Origin: Bdellovibrionales bacterium
Lineage (GTDB): Bacteria; Bdellovibrionota; Bdellovibrionia; Bdellovibrionales; UBA1609
Direction of reading: 5' to 3'
DNA: 64,000 nt
NCBI GenBank assembly: GCA_016714165.1
Contig: JADJNU010000004.1
Coordinates: 96,177 to 160,176 of the forward strand
Every line of letters starts with the position of its first letter. Position 1 is the first letter of the stretch. This document shows positions 46,544 to 55,926 of the stretch, piece by piece. The notes beneath the pieces were generated by a model. It was not told the DNA's origin, did no database searches, and saw nothing but the letters and a program-made list of their open reading frames with translations. Made by a program: the position numbers and the translations under genes.

Positions 46544-46629
46544 AAAACCAGCCCCTCCTGGTGCAGATCCCTTTCGAATGAGAAGTGCATCTGACCGTGA
46601 ATGTGATTTTTAAATCCTCGCTTCTCTTT

Positions 46630-47652
46630 TCAAGAACTGTAGCTAAAAATCCTGAGGAGTTGATCGCGAATCAGACGGGCGCTTTGCCCAAAAGCCTTCG
46701 AGAGCTTATCACTAAGAGTCTTTTTCTCCTTCATTTCTAGATAAAAGATATCTTTCTCCTTCATTTTCTCCATTACAAGTTCGTCGCTCGTCTTGATTTC
46801 ATCTATTAAGCCAAGGGCGAGCGCTCTCTCTCCAAACCAGTGTTCGCCGGTTGCTACCGTTTCGAGATTGAGCCGAGGGCGACATTTGTGAACGAATTCT
46901 TTGAATAGAAGATGCGTATCTTCGATCTGCTCAGTGAACTTGCGTCGGCCCTTGTCGGTTATTTCTCCTAACATGCTGATAGTGCGTTTGTATTCTCCAG
47001 CAGTGATTTCCTCGTAGTCAACATTGTGTTTTTTTAGAAAGCGATTAAAATTAGGCACCTGTGCCACTACGCCAATAGATCCGACAATGGCAAATGGGGC
47101 GGCCAAGATGCGATCTCCGGTGCAGGCCATAAGGTAGCCTCCGCTCGCGGCAACTTTATCCACACAAATAGTCAAAGGTATTGATTTCTGACGGAATCTC
47201 ATGAGTTGGGCTGCAGCTAATCCGTATCCGTGAACCATACCCCCTGGGCTTTCAATCTTCACAATGACTTCGTCACTTTGGTTCATGGCCAAGAGAAGAA
47301 TAGAAACTTCCTGTCGTAGCCGATCCACTTGATCAGCTTTCATATCACCGTCAAACTCGAGCACGAAAACACGAGCTTTCTTCTCGGTCTTTTTATTTTT
47401 TGAATTTGATTTTAAATCCTCCTTTTGTCGCTTGAGCTCTTCCTTCCATTCCTTTTTAGTAAAGATGGACATCTTTAGGAGATTGGCGTACCCGGTTAGC
47501 TTCTCTCCCAAATTGTAGATATCAAGATGTTCCCTCTGTTCTTGTTGCTTCCGAGAAACCAATAGGGCAATGCCAACAATAACAACAAGAAAGCCAGCGA
47601 CAATGACAGCGATCTTTGCGGCGAAAACGCCAACTTCAAATAGGTACTCCAT
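46630..47652 (-). CDS. sohB: SohB/SppA-family (S49) membrane peptidase
   Basis: 340 aa. One N-terminal helix (FAAKIAVIVAGFLVVIVGIALLV), then a Lys-rich linker, then the S49 domain from about 95. The catalytic Ser is in DKVAASGGYLMAC and the Lys in EITAGEYKRTISMLG. ESPGGMVHGYGLAAAQL is the ClpP-like oxyanion segment. The layout matches SohB, a signal-peptide-peptidase-like inner-membrane protease facing the periplasm. No partner gene is adjacent. Confidence 0.85.
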   Translation of the reverse strand: MEYLFEVGVFAAKIAVIVAGFLVVIVGIALLVSRKQQEQREHLDIYNLGEKLTGYANLLKMSIFTKKEWKEELKRQKEDLKSNSKNKKTEKKARVFVLEFDGDMKADQVDRLRQEVSILLLAMNQSDEVIVKIESPGGMVHGYGLAAAQLMRFRQKSIPLTICVDKVAASGGYLMACTGDRILAAPFAIVGSIGVVAQVPNFNRFLKKHNVDYEEITAGEYKRTISMLGEITDKGRRKFTEQIEDTHLLFKEFVHKCRPRLNLETVATGEHWFGERALALGLIDEIKTSDELVMEKMKEKDIFYLEMKEKKTLSDKLSKAFGQSARLIRDQLLRIFSYSS

Positions 47653-47762
47653 GGACTCCTGCTTTCTTTGAAAATCATAACATAGGGCTACTCTCGATTT
47701 AGGTCGAGAGGAAAGTCTTGAAAATTTTCCTTTTTCGGGTACATTCGGGCAAAATCAGGGGT

Positions 47763-48238
47763 ATGACAATAGCAACTGTATCAGCAATGATGACTCTGTT
47801 TCTTTTTGTTTCAAACTTTATTCTGCCAGCAAGCGCTCAGAATAATCAGCCCGAATTAGACAAAATTGAGTTCGACCTGAAACTACGAGATCTCAATGAG
47901 CGATTCAAGGACTTTTATATTCATCGTGAAAACAGAAAGCGCCAGCTGAGTGAACTGCTTGATTCAGCTGACGAGTATCGTCAAAATCGACTTGTAGAAG
48001 AAGGAAAGTATGAGGAGTTTCGACGCGAGTACAAGATTCTCCAGGGAAAGAGGGCTCCTCCGGAAGATTTTGAGCCCGAGTATTTGAAAATGCAAAAGGA
48101 CAAAGAGCGGATGGAGGATGTCGCCCGCCAAGCTTATGTGAAGAGGCGCAAGAGTTTAGAAAAATTCGAGAATCAGCCAATCTTGTTCCAGAAAATGAAG
48201 ACGTGGGGCTTTCTGATCCTATTGAGGACTTGCGTTAG
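47763..48238 (+). CDS. Exported coiled-coil protein, C-terminus shifted at an A5 run
   Basis: ATG at 47763 with AGGGG upstream; an in-frame ATG at 47718 is less likely. The signal peptide is MTIATVSAMMTLFLFVSNFI, cleaved near PASA. The mature protein is almost all charged helix (LRDLNERFKDFYIHRENRKRQ is typical). The frame as written runs to 48257 and overlaps the next gene, reading unnaturally at the end. Adding one A at 48160-48164 gives KSLEKIRESANLVPENEDVG, ending SDPIEDLR with TAG at 48238. I take that as the true end (159 codons including stop). Periplasmic; function unknown. Confidence 0.6.
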
Positions 48239-48253
48239 ATACTTTTTTGAAAT

Positions 48254-49018
48254 CTAAGAGTGAGACGGCGGCTGTTCGTTCGGTAGAATTTGGGCGAAAG
48301 TCAGGCCTGTGAGACGCTTGATCCCTCGTATTAAATGCCACATGACCACCATTGAAAAACCCATGAGAGGCAGAGCAATAACGACGAAACCCATCCAAGT
48401 CATCCGAGCTATTTGGTCATTGAGAATGGCGCTTTGTTCAAGATTCGGCAGATTTTTATCAATTGACACAAATATTCGAAAGGCCAGAACAAAATTCAAA
48501 AAACTACTGATAAAAAAGGACAGAGCAAAATATTGAGTCGAACGGCGCAGATGTGTCACGAAGCGGCTTTCGGTCCCGAGTTCTCGAAGCCGCTCATCGA
48601 TTAGCTTTATATCAAGTACATGTAAATTATAAGTGATCATTTTCATCAGAGGCTTTTCCGTAAAAGCAGAAAATAGGACTCCAACCCCGAGCACAAAAGG
48701 GAATGCCGCCTCTTTTACGGCAAACCAGATTCCTTCTGGCTTTATCAGAGCGAGGCCTCCGGTCAGTAAGAGATTAACTACTCCCAGAACAGCCATCCAA
48801 CTTTTGTGGCGCCGATTCAAATAGTCCCAGATTGCGTACCCAATTGGGAAAGCCAAGGCCAAAATCAAGGCCAGGAGGGGCCCGCTCTCGCCGAGTCTCT
48901 TGGTCAATTGGTTAAGAACGGCAACGGGGAGGGCTATCGTCAAAAAAATAGCGACAAGAGGATTCTCTTTGTTGGCATTTTTAGGGGAAGTGGGAGTGGC
49001 GACGATGTTATTGGTCAT
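48254..49018 (-). CDS. Multi-pass membrane protein (VC0807-like)
   Basis: 254 aa with six or seven predicted helices, including VAIFLTIALPVAVLNQL, LLALILALAFPIGYAIWDY, AVLGVVNLLLTGGLALI and WMGFVVIALPLMGFSMVVMW. The loop TEKPLMKMITYNL and RRHKSWMAVLGVVNLLL resemble a conserved family of unknown function (VC0807-like) found in many proteobacteria. No catalytic residues are evident. It is convergent with the coiled-coil gene. Confidence 0.65.
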   Translation of the reverse strand: MTNNIVATPTSPKNANKENPLVAIFLTIALPVAVLNQLTKRLGESGPLLALILALAFPIGYAIWDYLNRRHKSWMAVLGVVNLLLTGGLALIKPEGIWFAVKEAAFPFVLGVGVLFSAFTEKPLMKMITYNLHVLDIKLIDERLRELGTESRFVTHLRRSTQYFALSFFISSFLNFVLAFRIFVSIDKNLPNLEQSAILNDQIARMTWMGFVVIALPLMGFSMVVMWHLIRGIKRLTGLTFAQILPNEQPPSHS

Positions 49019-49146
49019 AAAGGATATAATCTGGCTTGAGTCTGGACCTAAGTCAATCGCGGTTTCAGGTCTTCGGTTCGTAGATGGATATTTTATTCAA
49101 TCGGGAAATGAGGAATTCCGATGAGTAATTGTCGATAGAGGCAAAA

Positions 49147-49545
49147 ATGGACTCGGGAAAATGGACTCAACTCGAACTCAGCTTTCTCCTACTGGTATTT
49201 TTCCAGGTGAAACATTTTTTGGCTGATTTTCCTCTGCAAGTTGAATACATGCTCAAAAAGACGCGAGCGGGCTGGGAATTTATCGTGCCCTTGACTGTTC
49301 ATTGTACGGTTCACGCAGTTTTGACAGCGTCTTTGGTGTTTTATCTTTGCCCTCGATTGTGGTGGTTGAGCGCATTAGATTTTGTCGTTCACTTTTTCAT
49401 GGACCGCATAAAGTCGGGCCCTCGTTACCTCGGGCGCTTTAACGATCGAGACAAATCATCGTTTTGGAACTGTCTGGGATTCGACCAAATGGTTCACCAT
49501 CTTACACACATGTTTATTGTGTGGGTCATTGTCACTTCAGTATAG
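49147..49545 (+). CDS. DUF3307-like small membrane protein
   Basis: 132 aa from ATG at 49147 (AGAGGC upstream). Four hydrophobic helices include LELSFLLLVFFQVKHFLADF, TVHCTVHAVLTASLVFYLC and LTHMFIVWVIV. Conserved acidic/His motifs are HFLADFPLQ, ALDFVVHFFMDRIK and GFDQMVHHLTH, the DUF3307 pattern of in-membrane His/Asp. These suggest a metal site or lipid-related enzyme, but function is unknown. Confidence 0.7.
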   Translation: MDSGKWTQLELSFLLLVFFQVKHFLADFPLQVEYMLKKTRAGWEFIVPLTVHCTVHAVLTASLVFYLCPRLWWLSALDFVVHFFMDRIKSGPRYLGRFNDRDKSSFWNCLGFDQMVHHLTHMFIVWVIVTSV

Positions 49546-49624
49546 TGCTAAACGGGCCACAATTGAGTTAATTGAATGAGGTGATTTAAGCCTCAGAGTT
49601 GATTGCACTCATATCTCTCATTGG

Positions 49625-51897
49625 TCAACGGCCCTTTTTTTTCAGATGGAGCTCGCCCTTTTCTTCGGTCGCCACAACAGTCCCCCCCTTTTCGAGAGAG
49701 CCAAACAGAATATCGTCAACGAGGGGGCGTTTCAGGTGCTCATCAACAATTCGAGCGAAGGGTCGGGCTCCATAAGCGGGGTCATGGCCTTTATTGAATA
49801 GCCATTCTATTGCTGAATCGGAAACATCTAACTTTATTTTTCGCTTTTTGAGCTGCTCAGCGAGTTCGTTGACAAATTTTCGGACCACCCTGAGAAGGAT
49901 TGGTTTATCAAGATTGCGAAACTCCACTGTTGCATCGAGACGATTGAGGAATTCAGGACGAAATAACCTTTTGATCGCCTCTAAGGAGCGGGCACTGCCC
50001 TGATCTGGGTTAATACCCAGGCCTCCTTTGCTTGCCTCGAAGGCCCCTGCATTGGTGGTCATAATGAGGGTCACATGACGAAAATCTGAAACGCGACCGT
50101 TTGAATCTGTGAGCTTTCCGTTGTCCATGACTTGCAAAAGGATGTTAATTAAATCGGGGTGAGCCTTTTCAATCTCATCCATCAAAAGAACTGAGTAAGG
50201 ATTTTTAGTGATGGCATCCGTGAGCAGTCCGCCCTCCTCATATCCGACATAGCCGGGAGGAGCCCCAACCAATCTTGATACTGTGTGTTTTTCCATGTAT
50301 TCGCTCATATCAAAGCGAAGAAAAGGGACTCCCAGGTGGTGGGCGAGTTGTTTGGCGACTTCAGTTTTGCCAACTCCCGTTGGTCCTGCAAACAGGTAGC
50401 AGCCAATGGGCTTGTCCTCTCTGCTCAAGCCCGTGCGTGCAACCTTGACGGCCAGGACCAGTTTCTTAATCGCGTTATCCTGCCCGAAAATAAGTGACTC
50501 CAATTTTGGTTTTAAACTGCGCAGGAGCTCTTTGTCGTTTTGAGAAACGGATTCAACAGGTATTTGGGTCATCGCACTCACGACCCTTTCAATGTCAGCG
50601 GTTCGAATAACTCTTGTTTCGTTATTTAATGCACGTATACGAGCGGAGGCCCCCACTTCGTCAATGACGTCAATTGCCTTATCAGGCAGGTGACGGCCCT
50701 GAATATATTTTGCCGACAACTCAACTGCCACTCGAATGGCACCCTTAGCAAATTTAACATTGTGGTACTTTTCGTAGTGACTTTGTAGTCCCTCTAGAAT
50801 TTTAACAGCTTCCTCGGTCGATGGTTCTTTGACCTCTATTTTTTGAAAACGCCGGGCAAGCGCCCGATCTTTCTCAAAATGATTCTTATACTCTTTGTAA
50901 GTTGTTGATCCAATGCAAGCGAGACTTCCATCAGTGAGTGCTGGTTTGAGCAGATTCGAAGCGTCCATGGTTCCGCCAGATGTGCTCCCTGCCCCGATTA
51001 CTGTATGAATTTCATCAATAAATAAAATGGCGTGTTTTTGCTTTTTCAAGTCGCCGACAACGGCCTTGAGTCTCTCTTCAAAATCCCCCGATACTTAGTG
51101 CCAGCGAGAAGAGAGCCTAAGTCTAAGGAATAAATCACGCAATCACTTAGAACATCGGGAACTTTGCTTTCGACAATTCTCTGAGCTAACCCATCAGCGA
51201 TGGCAGTCTTTCCAACTCCCGCTTCTCCGATGAGAAGAGGATTGTTCTTCGTTCTTCTTGCAAGAACTTGAATCACCCGATCCAAGACGTCTTCACGTCC
51301 AACGAGTGGGTCGGTTTTTCCGGCCCTGGCTTTTTCATTGAGATTAGCGCAAAAGGCTTCGAGAGCAGATTTTTTTTGGACGCCGTCCTCAGAGGGGGGG
51401 AGGCCATCAATAGCCCTCTGGCTCTCATTGTCTTGGGATGGTGGGGGGAGAGTTGTTCGTCCATGGGAGATGTAATTGACCAAAGAATAATGCGTGAGTC
51501 CTTCTTCCTGCAAATAATAGAGAGCGTGGCTTTCTTTCTCATTAAACAAAGACACCAAGAGATTGGCACTGGTCACAACACGCTTTCCTGAGGACTGAAC
51601 CTGGATGGCGGCCCTTTGCAGGAGACGATGGAAGGCCATTGTGAGTTCCGGTCGCCACTCTCCCTCTTTGGAATGAGGTGGTCTCTCCAATTTGGGACAG
51701 TGATTGAGGATGAAGGACTTGAGGTTTTTTGAGAGATCGGTCAAGTTCAGTCCGCAGGCTTCTAGTATTTCAATGGCGTCGGCATCTTTTTCGATGAGAG
51801 CCAACAAAACATGTTCTAAAGTTACGTATTCGTATAGACCATCGCGAGCCGATTCAACCGCATAGTTGAGAGCTCTTTCAAGTTTTGGATCAATCAT
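49625..51897 (-). pseudogene. clpA: ATP-dependent Clp protease ATPase subunit ClpA, split at a G5 run
   Basis: The first frame (51897-51046) has the Clp N-domain, then AAA-1 Walker A GEAGVGKTAIADGLAQR, and goes off at GTKYRGILKRD. The second frame (51049-49625) contains Walker B ILFIDEIHTVIGAG, AAA-2 Walker A FAGPTGVGKTEVAKQLA, Walker B VLLMDEIEKAHPD and a ClpP-docking region. Adding one G at the G5 (51085-51089 on the complement) restores GTKYRGDFEERLKAVVGDLK, invariant in ClpA. The gene is 2273 bases, one short. ClpA unfolds substrates for ClpP and takes N-degron clients from ClpS, whose gene lies 12 bases upstream. Confidence 0.92.
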
Positions 51898-51909
51898 AGA
51901 AATCTCCTC

Positions 51910-52332
51910 TTAGGCCTTCTCCATAACGCATTTTAGGGGATGTTGACTTTGGCGCGAGTACTCGTGGACCAAATAAACTTTTGTTTCAGCGATTTCGTGG
52001 CTAAAAACCCCCGCAATTCCAGCTCCCTGATTGTGGACCTGCAACATTATATTGTTGGCTTCAGCCTCAGATTTTCCAAAAAATTTTTTTAAAATCTGCA
52101 CAACGAAGTCCATGGGGGTGAAGTCATCGTTGAGAAGAACAACCTTATAGAGGGAAGGTTCTTTTGTTTTAGATCTCGATTTGGTGAGTGTTCCAGTTTG
52201 AGATCCAATATCTCCTACATCGTTATCCGCACCTAACAGAGGATGTCCATCGATTCTACTTGGAGGCAAACCACCCCCCAATGCTGGGCTTAAAGCCTGA
52301 ATGCCAACTAAGACTTTGGACCAGATTCGCAT
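51910..52332 (-). CDS. clpS: ClpS adaptor protein
   Basis: 140 aa from ATG at 52332 with GGGGAGG upstream. The core EPSLYKVVLLNDDFTPMDFVVQIL is the N-degron-binding ClpS fold, followed by KFFGKSEAEANNIMLQVHNQG and the C-terminal LVHEYSRQSQHPLKCVMEKA. It delivers N-end-rule substrates to ClpA. The first 55 residues are a longer N-terminal extension than in E. coli. It is the first gene of the clpS-clpA operon. Confidence 0.92.
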   Translation of the reverse strand: MRIWSKVLVGIQALSPALGGGLPPSRIDGHPLLGADNDVGDIGSQTGTLTKSRSKTKEPSLYKVVLLNDDFTPMDFVVQILKKFFGKSEAEANNIMLQVHNQGAGIAGVFSHEIAETKVYLVHEYSRQSQHPLKCVMEKA

Positions 52333-52938
52333 TTCGTTCCTCCCCAATTGATCCCCGAAAATCGGGATGCCAAAGAAAACCACGGAACTCCACCCGACTT
52401 ATTATGAGTCCAATTCTGCTTTTGTAAAGAGGAGTTAGGGCCGGAATGCATGTGGAGTTAAATCCTGTCTTTGCACCGTTTCAGGACATGGGTCCGGCAC
52501 CTGACTGATGAAATTGACGGATATTGTCACTTCCCCCTGTTAGAGAGATGCCATAAACTTCTATTCAACCGAAAAACTCCCGATTTGCGAGGGGTTGGAA
52601 ACTGTATATTCATTTTACGTAAGAGGTGACTGGGTGGAGTATTCTCAAGATGAAATATGATTAAGAAAGCGATCTGTTTCAGATTTAAAAAAGATGACTC
52701 AAAACAAAACACATTTTCGGCATCGAGTTTGCTCCTAAGAATAATCAAGACTCTGGTTAAGAAAATCTCTTAAAGGTTCGATAGGGAGAGGCAGATCGAG
52801 ATGAAAAAAGAAAATTAAGAGAAAGAAAATAAGAGAAGAAGTGAGAATCTTAAATTTTGAAATAAGAAGTATGAAGTAAGAGGGTAGATAAACTAAAACT
52901 GTATGGTGAAATAAGCCAGAACGTAATAAGGAGGAATA
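52333..52938. other. Long non-coding gap and purine-rich leader before the pilin gene
   Basis: No credible gene is seen over about 600 bases. The stretch 52786-52885 is strikingly purine-rich on the plus strand, almost free of C, and is likely the untranslated leader of the pilin mRNA. I see no clear sigma-54 site (TGGCAC-N5-TTGCA), which many pilin promoters use. AATAAGGAGGAATA gives a near-ideal ribosome binding site before 52939. Confidence 0.4.
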
Positions 52939-53484
52939 ATGAAAAGAATCACTAATAACGCAAAGGGCTTTTCTCTGATCGAGCTCATGATTGTGGTTGC
53001 AATCATTGGTATTTTGGCTGCGGTTGCAGTTCCAAGCTTCCAGCGTTTTCAGGCCAAAGCGAGACAATCCGAAGCAAAAACACTTCTCTCAGGATTGTAC
53101 ACTGCTGAGAAGACCTACAAAATGGAGTGGGGAACTTATCTTGGAGATTTCCGAAATATCGGATATGACCCCAACGGTAACTTGCGCTTCCGAGTTGGTT
53201 TTTCTGCTGGTGGCGTGGCTAATATCATCGGTTATCAAGGTCCAGGAGTTGCAGCTGGTGCGGCCTCTGTTCAATTCAATACTTCTGTGTATTGCCCAGC
53301 TTCTACAACCTGCACAGAAACTCCATTCGGTCTTGCCTTCGTCGCTATCGCCGGTGACGTTCCTCCCACTACAACTGTTTTCACAGCTATCGCAGCTGGC
53401 GATATTGATGGTGACGATGCCGTTCGCGACACTTGGTCGATGGCAGAAGATAAAACTCTTCTTAACTCTATCGTAGATCTGTAG
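52939..53484 (+). CDS. pilA: Type IV pilin (PilA-like major pilin)
   Basis: 181 aa with the class III signal MKRITNNAKG/FSLIELMIV, cleaved after Gly10. Glu5 of the mature chain, needed for assembly, is present, and the hydrophobic helix VVAIIGILAAVAVPSFQRF follows. The C-terminal globular part has a Cys pair (YCPASTTC) like a D-region loop. Strong binding site, isolated gene, and a perfect terminator at 53528-53560 all suggest high expression as the major subunit. Type IV pili support twitching and, in predators, prey entry. Confidence 0.9.
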   Translation: MKRITNNAKGFSLIELMIVVAIIGILAAVAVPSFQRFQAKARQSEAKTLLSGLYTAEKTYKMEWGTYLGDFRNIGYDPNGNLRFRVGFSAGGVANIIGYQGPGVAAGAASVQFNTSVYCPASTTCTETPFGLAFVAIAGDVPPTTTVFTAIAAGDIDGDDAVRDTWSMAEDKTLLNSIVDL

Positions 53485-53527
53485 ACCGATTTTTCAGCAG
53501 GTCTGTTCTTGGAAGAGTTAGTTCGAA

Positions 53528-53560
53528 ACAAGGAAGCCTTCAGTGCTTCCTTGTTTTTTA
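53528..53560 (+). terminator. Intrinsic terminator after pilA
   Basis: ACAAGGAAGC (53528-53537) pairs perfectly with GCTTCCTTGT (53545-53554) around a 7-base loop and is followed by a T-rich tail (TTTTTA). A classic Rho-independent terminator for the pilin transcript. Confidence 0.9.
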
Positions 53561-53743
53561 TTTGGGTCGGTGTGTGAGCGGGCTTTTATTTTGATTAAGT
53601 AAAATGAATTGTGACTTTTTGGCGGCTGTGGAATCATCATAGCTGGGGAGTTGGGTCCGTAGGTTTTGGATCGGTTCTTCTTCTTATTAATATTTTTTTA
53701 TTATTGGTCCTATTATTCTTTTTGGGCTCGGGGGAAAAGGGAC

Positions 53744-54523
53744 ATGAAGACTGTTTTGTGCTATCTGATTGCAGCCTTCGGATCTTTTTGCGGGACGTAT
53801 TATTTCGGTTTACAGGTTGCGAATCAATCAGTGGATCGCCATCCAACGCTTCTCCCTCCTGAAAACATCGAGCATTTTACTTTTGGTTATGGGGACTCCA
53901 TTGCCGACAGTCTCTGGATCAGAAGCATCCAGGACATGGAATTTTGTGGGGCGACATCCGTGACAGCCCAGGTTAGTCAGTTTGATGAGCCCAAATCGCC
54001 CGTCCAAACGGATCCCACTGGTGCTCCAAAGTCGCCAGCCCAATGTAAGAAGGGCTGGGCCTTTCACATGCTAGATGAAATAACTGATCTGAGTCCAAAG
54101 TTTGAAATCGTGTACACCATGGGGGCGACAGGGCTGAGCATCCTTGTTGACGACCGGGAGGGAGCGGAGATCATTTTTGATAAAGGGGTTGTTGCCTTTC
54201 CTCGAGTTTGGCAGATCTCTTATACAGCTGCCTATCATGCGCTTTTTGAGACAGGAAACTTAGAGAAAGGGGCCAGGTTACTTAAGCAAGCGGGAGATTC
54301 GGGGGCCCCTGCCTGGGTCTATTTCCTGGCAACCCATGTTTATTCCCAGGCCGGCCTGGCTGAGCTGGGAAAGGCAGTGGTAGAGGAATACATACAAAAA
54401 TTTCCTCCTGATGAGGTGCCTCTGCGTGCAAAGCAGAGGTTGGCAGAAGTTGAGGCAATCCTCCACAAGGAAAGAGGACTTTCATCGGTAAACCCATCTG
54501 TCTCACCGGATTTAAAGAAATAG
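53744..54523 (+). CDS. Exported TPR-like protein
   Basis: 259 aa from ATG at 53744 with AAAAGGG upstream; an in-frame ATG at 53666 would add an unlikely hydrophobic leader. The signal or anchor is MKTVLCYLIAAFGSFCGTYY. Helical repeats appear in the second half: ALFETGNLEKGARLLKQAG and HVYSQAGLAELGKAVVEEY are TPR-like. Central Cys residues and Trp-rich NIEHFTFGYGDSIADSLW give no family match. It lies between pilA and dnaJ and appears independent. Function unknown. Confidence 0.6.
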   Translation: MKTVLCYLIAAFGSFCGTYYFGLQVANQSVDRHPTLLPPENIEHFTFGYGDSIADSLWIRSIQDMEFCGATSVTAQVSQFDEPKSPVQTDPTGAPKSPAQCKKGWAFHMLDEITDLSPKFEIVYTMGATGLSILVDDREGAEIIFDKGVVAFPRVWQISYTAAYHALFETGNLEKGARLLKQAGDSGAPAWVYFLATHVYSQAGLAELGKAVVEEYIQKFPPDEVPLRAKQRLAEVEAILHKERGLSSVNPSVSPDLKK

Positions 54524-54741
54524 AAGGACCCCGTGTCTTTCCCGACAAAACTTGGCTTCTGGGGCACGCCTGATGGTTTTGTCGGTTCATCTCAAATCCC
54601 CTGTCGATATTATGGGTCATTTAGTTAAAATATGAGAATATTCGTCCTGTTGGCCTTGACGTAGCTTGAGAAAATCCCAGGTTTGGGGGGTGTGTCTGGC
54701 CCGATTCGGAGCCTCGCGTATTATTTTATTAAAGGTGGGAT

Positions 54742-55839
54742 ATGAGCGGAGATTATTATCAGGTTCTTGGAGTGGGTCGCGAGGCAGATCAGTCCACAAT
54801 TAAGAAGGCCTATCGAAAAATGGCAATGCAGTTTCATCCTGACAAAAATCCTGGAGATAAGGCCGCCGAAGAGAAATTTAAGGAGGCCGCTCGGGCCTAT
54901 GAGGTTCTCGGAAACCCTGATAAGCGTTCTCGCTATGATCGATTTGGTCGAGCAGGAGTTGACGGTCCACAAAGTGGCGGGGCAGGATTTTCCGATGTGA
55001 ACGATGTTTTTAGTGCTTTTGGTGATATTTTTGGCGACTTTTTTGGTGGAGGAGCTCAGCGGTCGACTCAGCAGCGAAATCGTCCTCGAAGGGGGCGTGA
55101 TCTCAGGTATCTTTTGGAAATCAGTTACCGAGATGTGATGTTGGGGGCTCAGCGTAAGGTTGAGTTTCTTTCAGGAGTTGATTGTGATCCCTGCCGCGGG
55201 AGCGGAGCCAAAACAGGAACAGAGCCGGAGAATTGTCTGACTTGTGGGGGGTCTGGGCAAGTTGTTCGGCGTCAGGGTTTTTTTTCAATGGCCACTACTT
55301 GTCCTGACTGCAAAGGGCAGGGGCGGGTCATCAGAGACCCCTGCGGGCACTGCCATGGTCGTGGCCGGATAGAGAAAAATCGCGAAATGATGATCAATGT
55401 TCCTGCAGGTGTTGATAAGGGGACTCAGTTGAGATTGTCGAATGAAGGAGAAGGCGGTTTTTTGGGAGGCCCCAGTGGCGATTTGTATGTCGAAATTGAT
55501 GTGACGGAAGAAGAGTCTTTTCGACGGCAGGAAGAACATCTCATTGGGAGCTTAGAGATTAGTTATCTCCAGGCTCTCTTAGGTGCGGAGGTTAACTTCC
55601 AGTCTGTGGTAGATCAGGAAAAGGTGCAGATTCCGAGAGGGACATCGAGCGGGGACAGAATTCGTCTTGGCGGCAAGGGCTTCCCCTCACTTCGTGGAGG
55701 GCGTCGTGGCGATTTGATTTTGGAAATTGAAGTGAAGATACCAAAGAAATTGGGAAAAAAGGAAGAGCAGCTCCTGCGTGAAATTGCTGGGAGTAAAGGT
55801 GAGTCAGTATCTGAGGGCAAAGGTCTGTTTGGTTTTTAA
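54742..55839 (+). CDS. dnaJ: Chaperone DnaJ
   Basis: 365 aa with complete architecture. The J domain (1-70) has the HPDKNPGDKAAEEKF motif that triggers DnaK ATPase, then a GF-rich linker. Four zinc-binding CxxCxGxG repeats follow (CDPCRGSG, CLTCGGSG, CPDCKGQG, CGHCHGRG), then two C-terminal beta domains (GDLYVEIDV, GDLILEIEV). It delivers unfolded substrates to DnaK. Here it precedes dnaK, the reverse of the common dnaK-dnaJ order, and grpE is not adjacent. Confidence 0.95.
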   Translation: MSGDYYQVLGVGREADQSTIKKAYRKMAMQFHPDKNPGDKAAEEKFKEAARAYEVLGNPDKRSRYDRFGRAGVDGPQSGGAGFSDVNDVFSAFGDIFGDFFGGGAQRSTQQRNRPRRGRDLRYLLEISYRDVMLGAQRKVEFLSGVDCDPCRGSGAKTGTEPENCLTCGGSGQVVRRQGFFSMATTCPDCKGQGRVIRDPCGHCHGRGRIEKNREMMINVPAGVDKGTQLRLSNEGEGGFLGGPSGDLYVEIDVTEEESFRRQEEHLIGSLEISYLQALLGAEVNFQSVVDQEKVQIPRGTSSGDRIRLGGKGFPSLRGGRRGDLILEIEVKIPKKLGKKEEQLLREIAGSKGESVSEGKGLFGF

Positions 55840-55926
55840 ATTCAATCTTACATCTTGACGGCTGAAAATGGCGACCCAGATTAGGTACGTGAAGAGTAAA
55901 ATTTTTAGAATAAGGGGTATGTGAGT

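Noticed and set aside
52735..53067. Minus-strand ORF overlapping the pilin start
   Set aside because: It would overlap the clearly coding pilin N-terminus and arises from the purine-rich tract.
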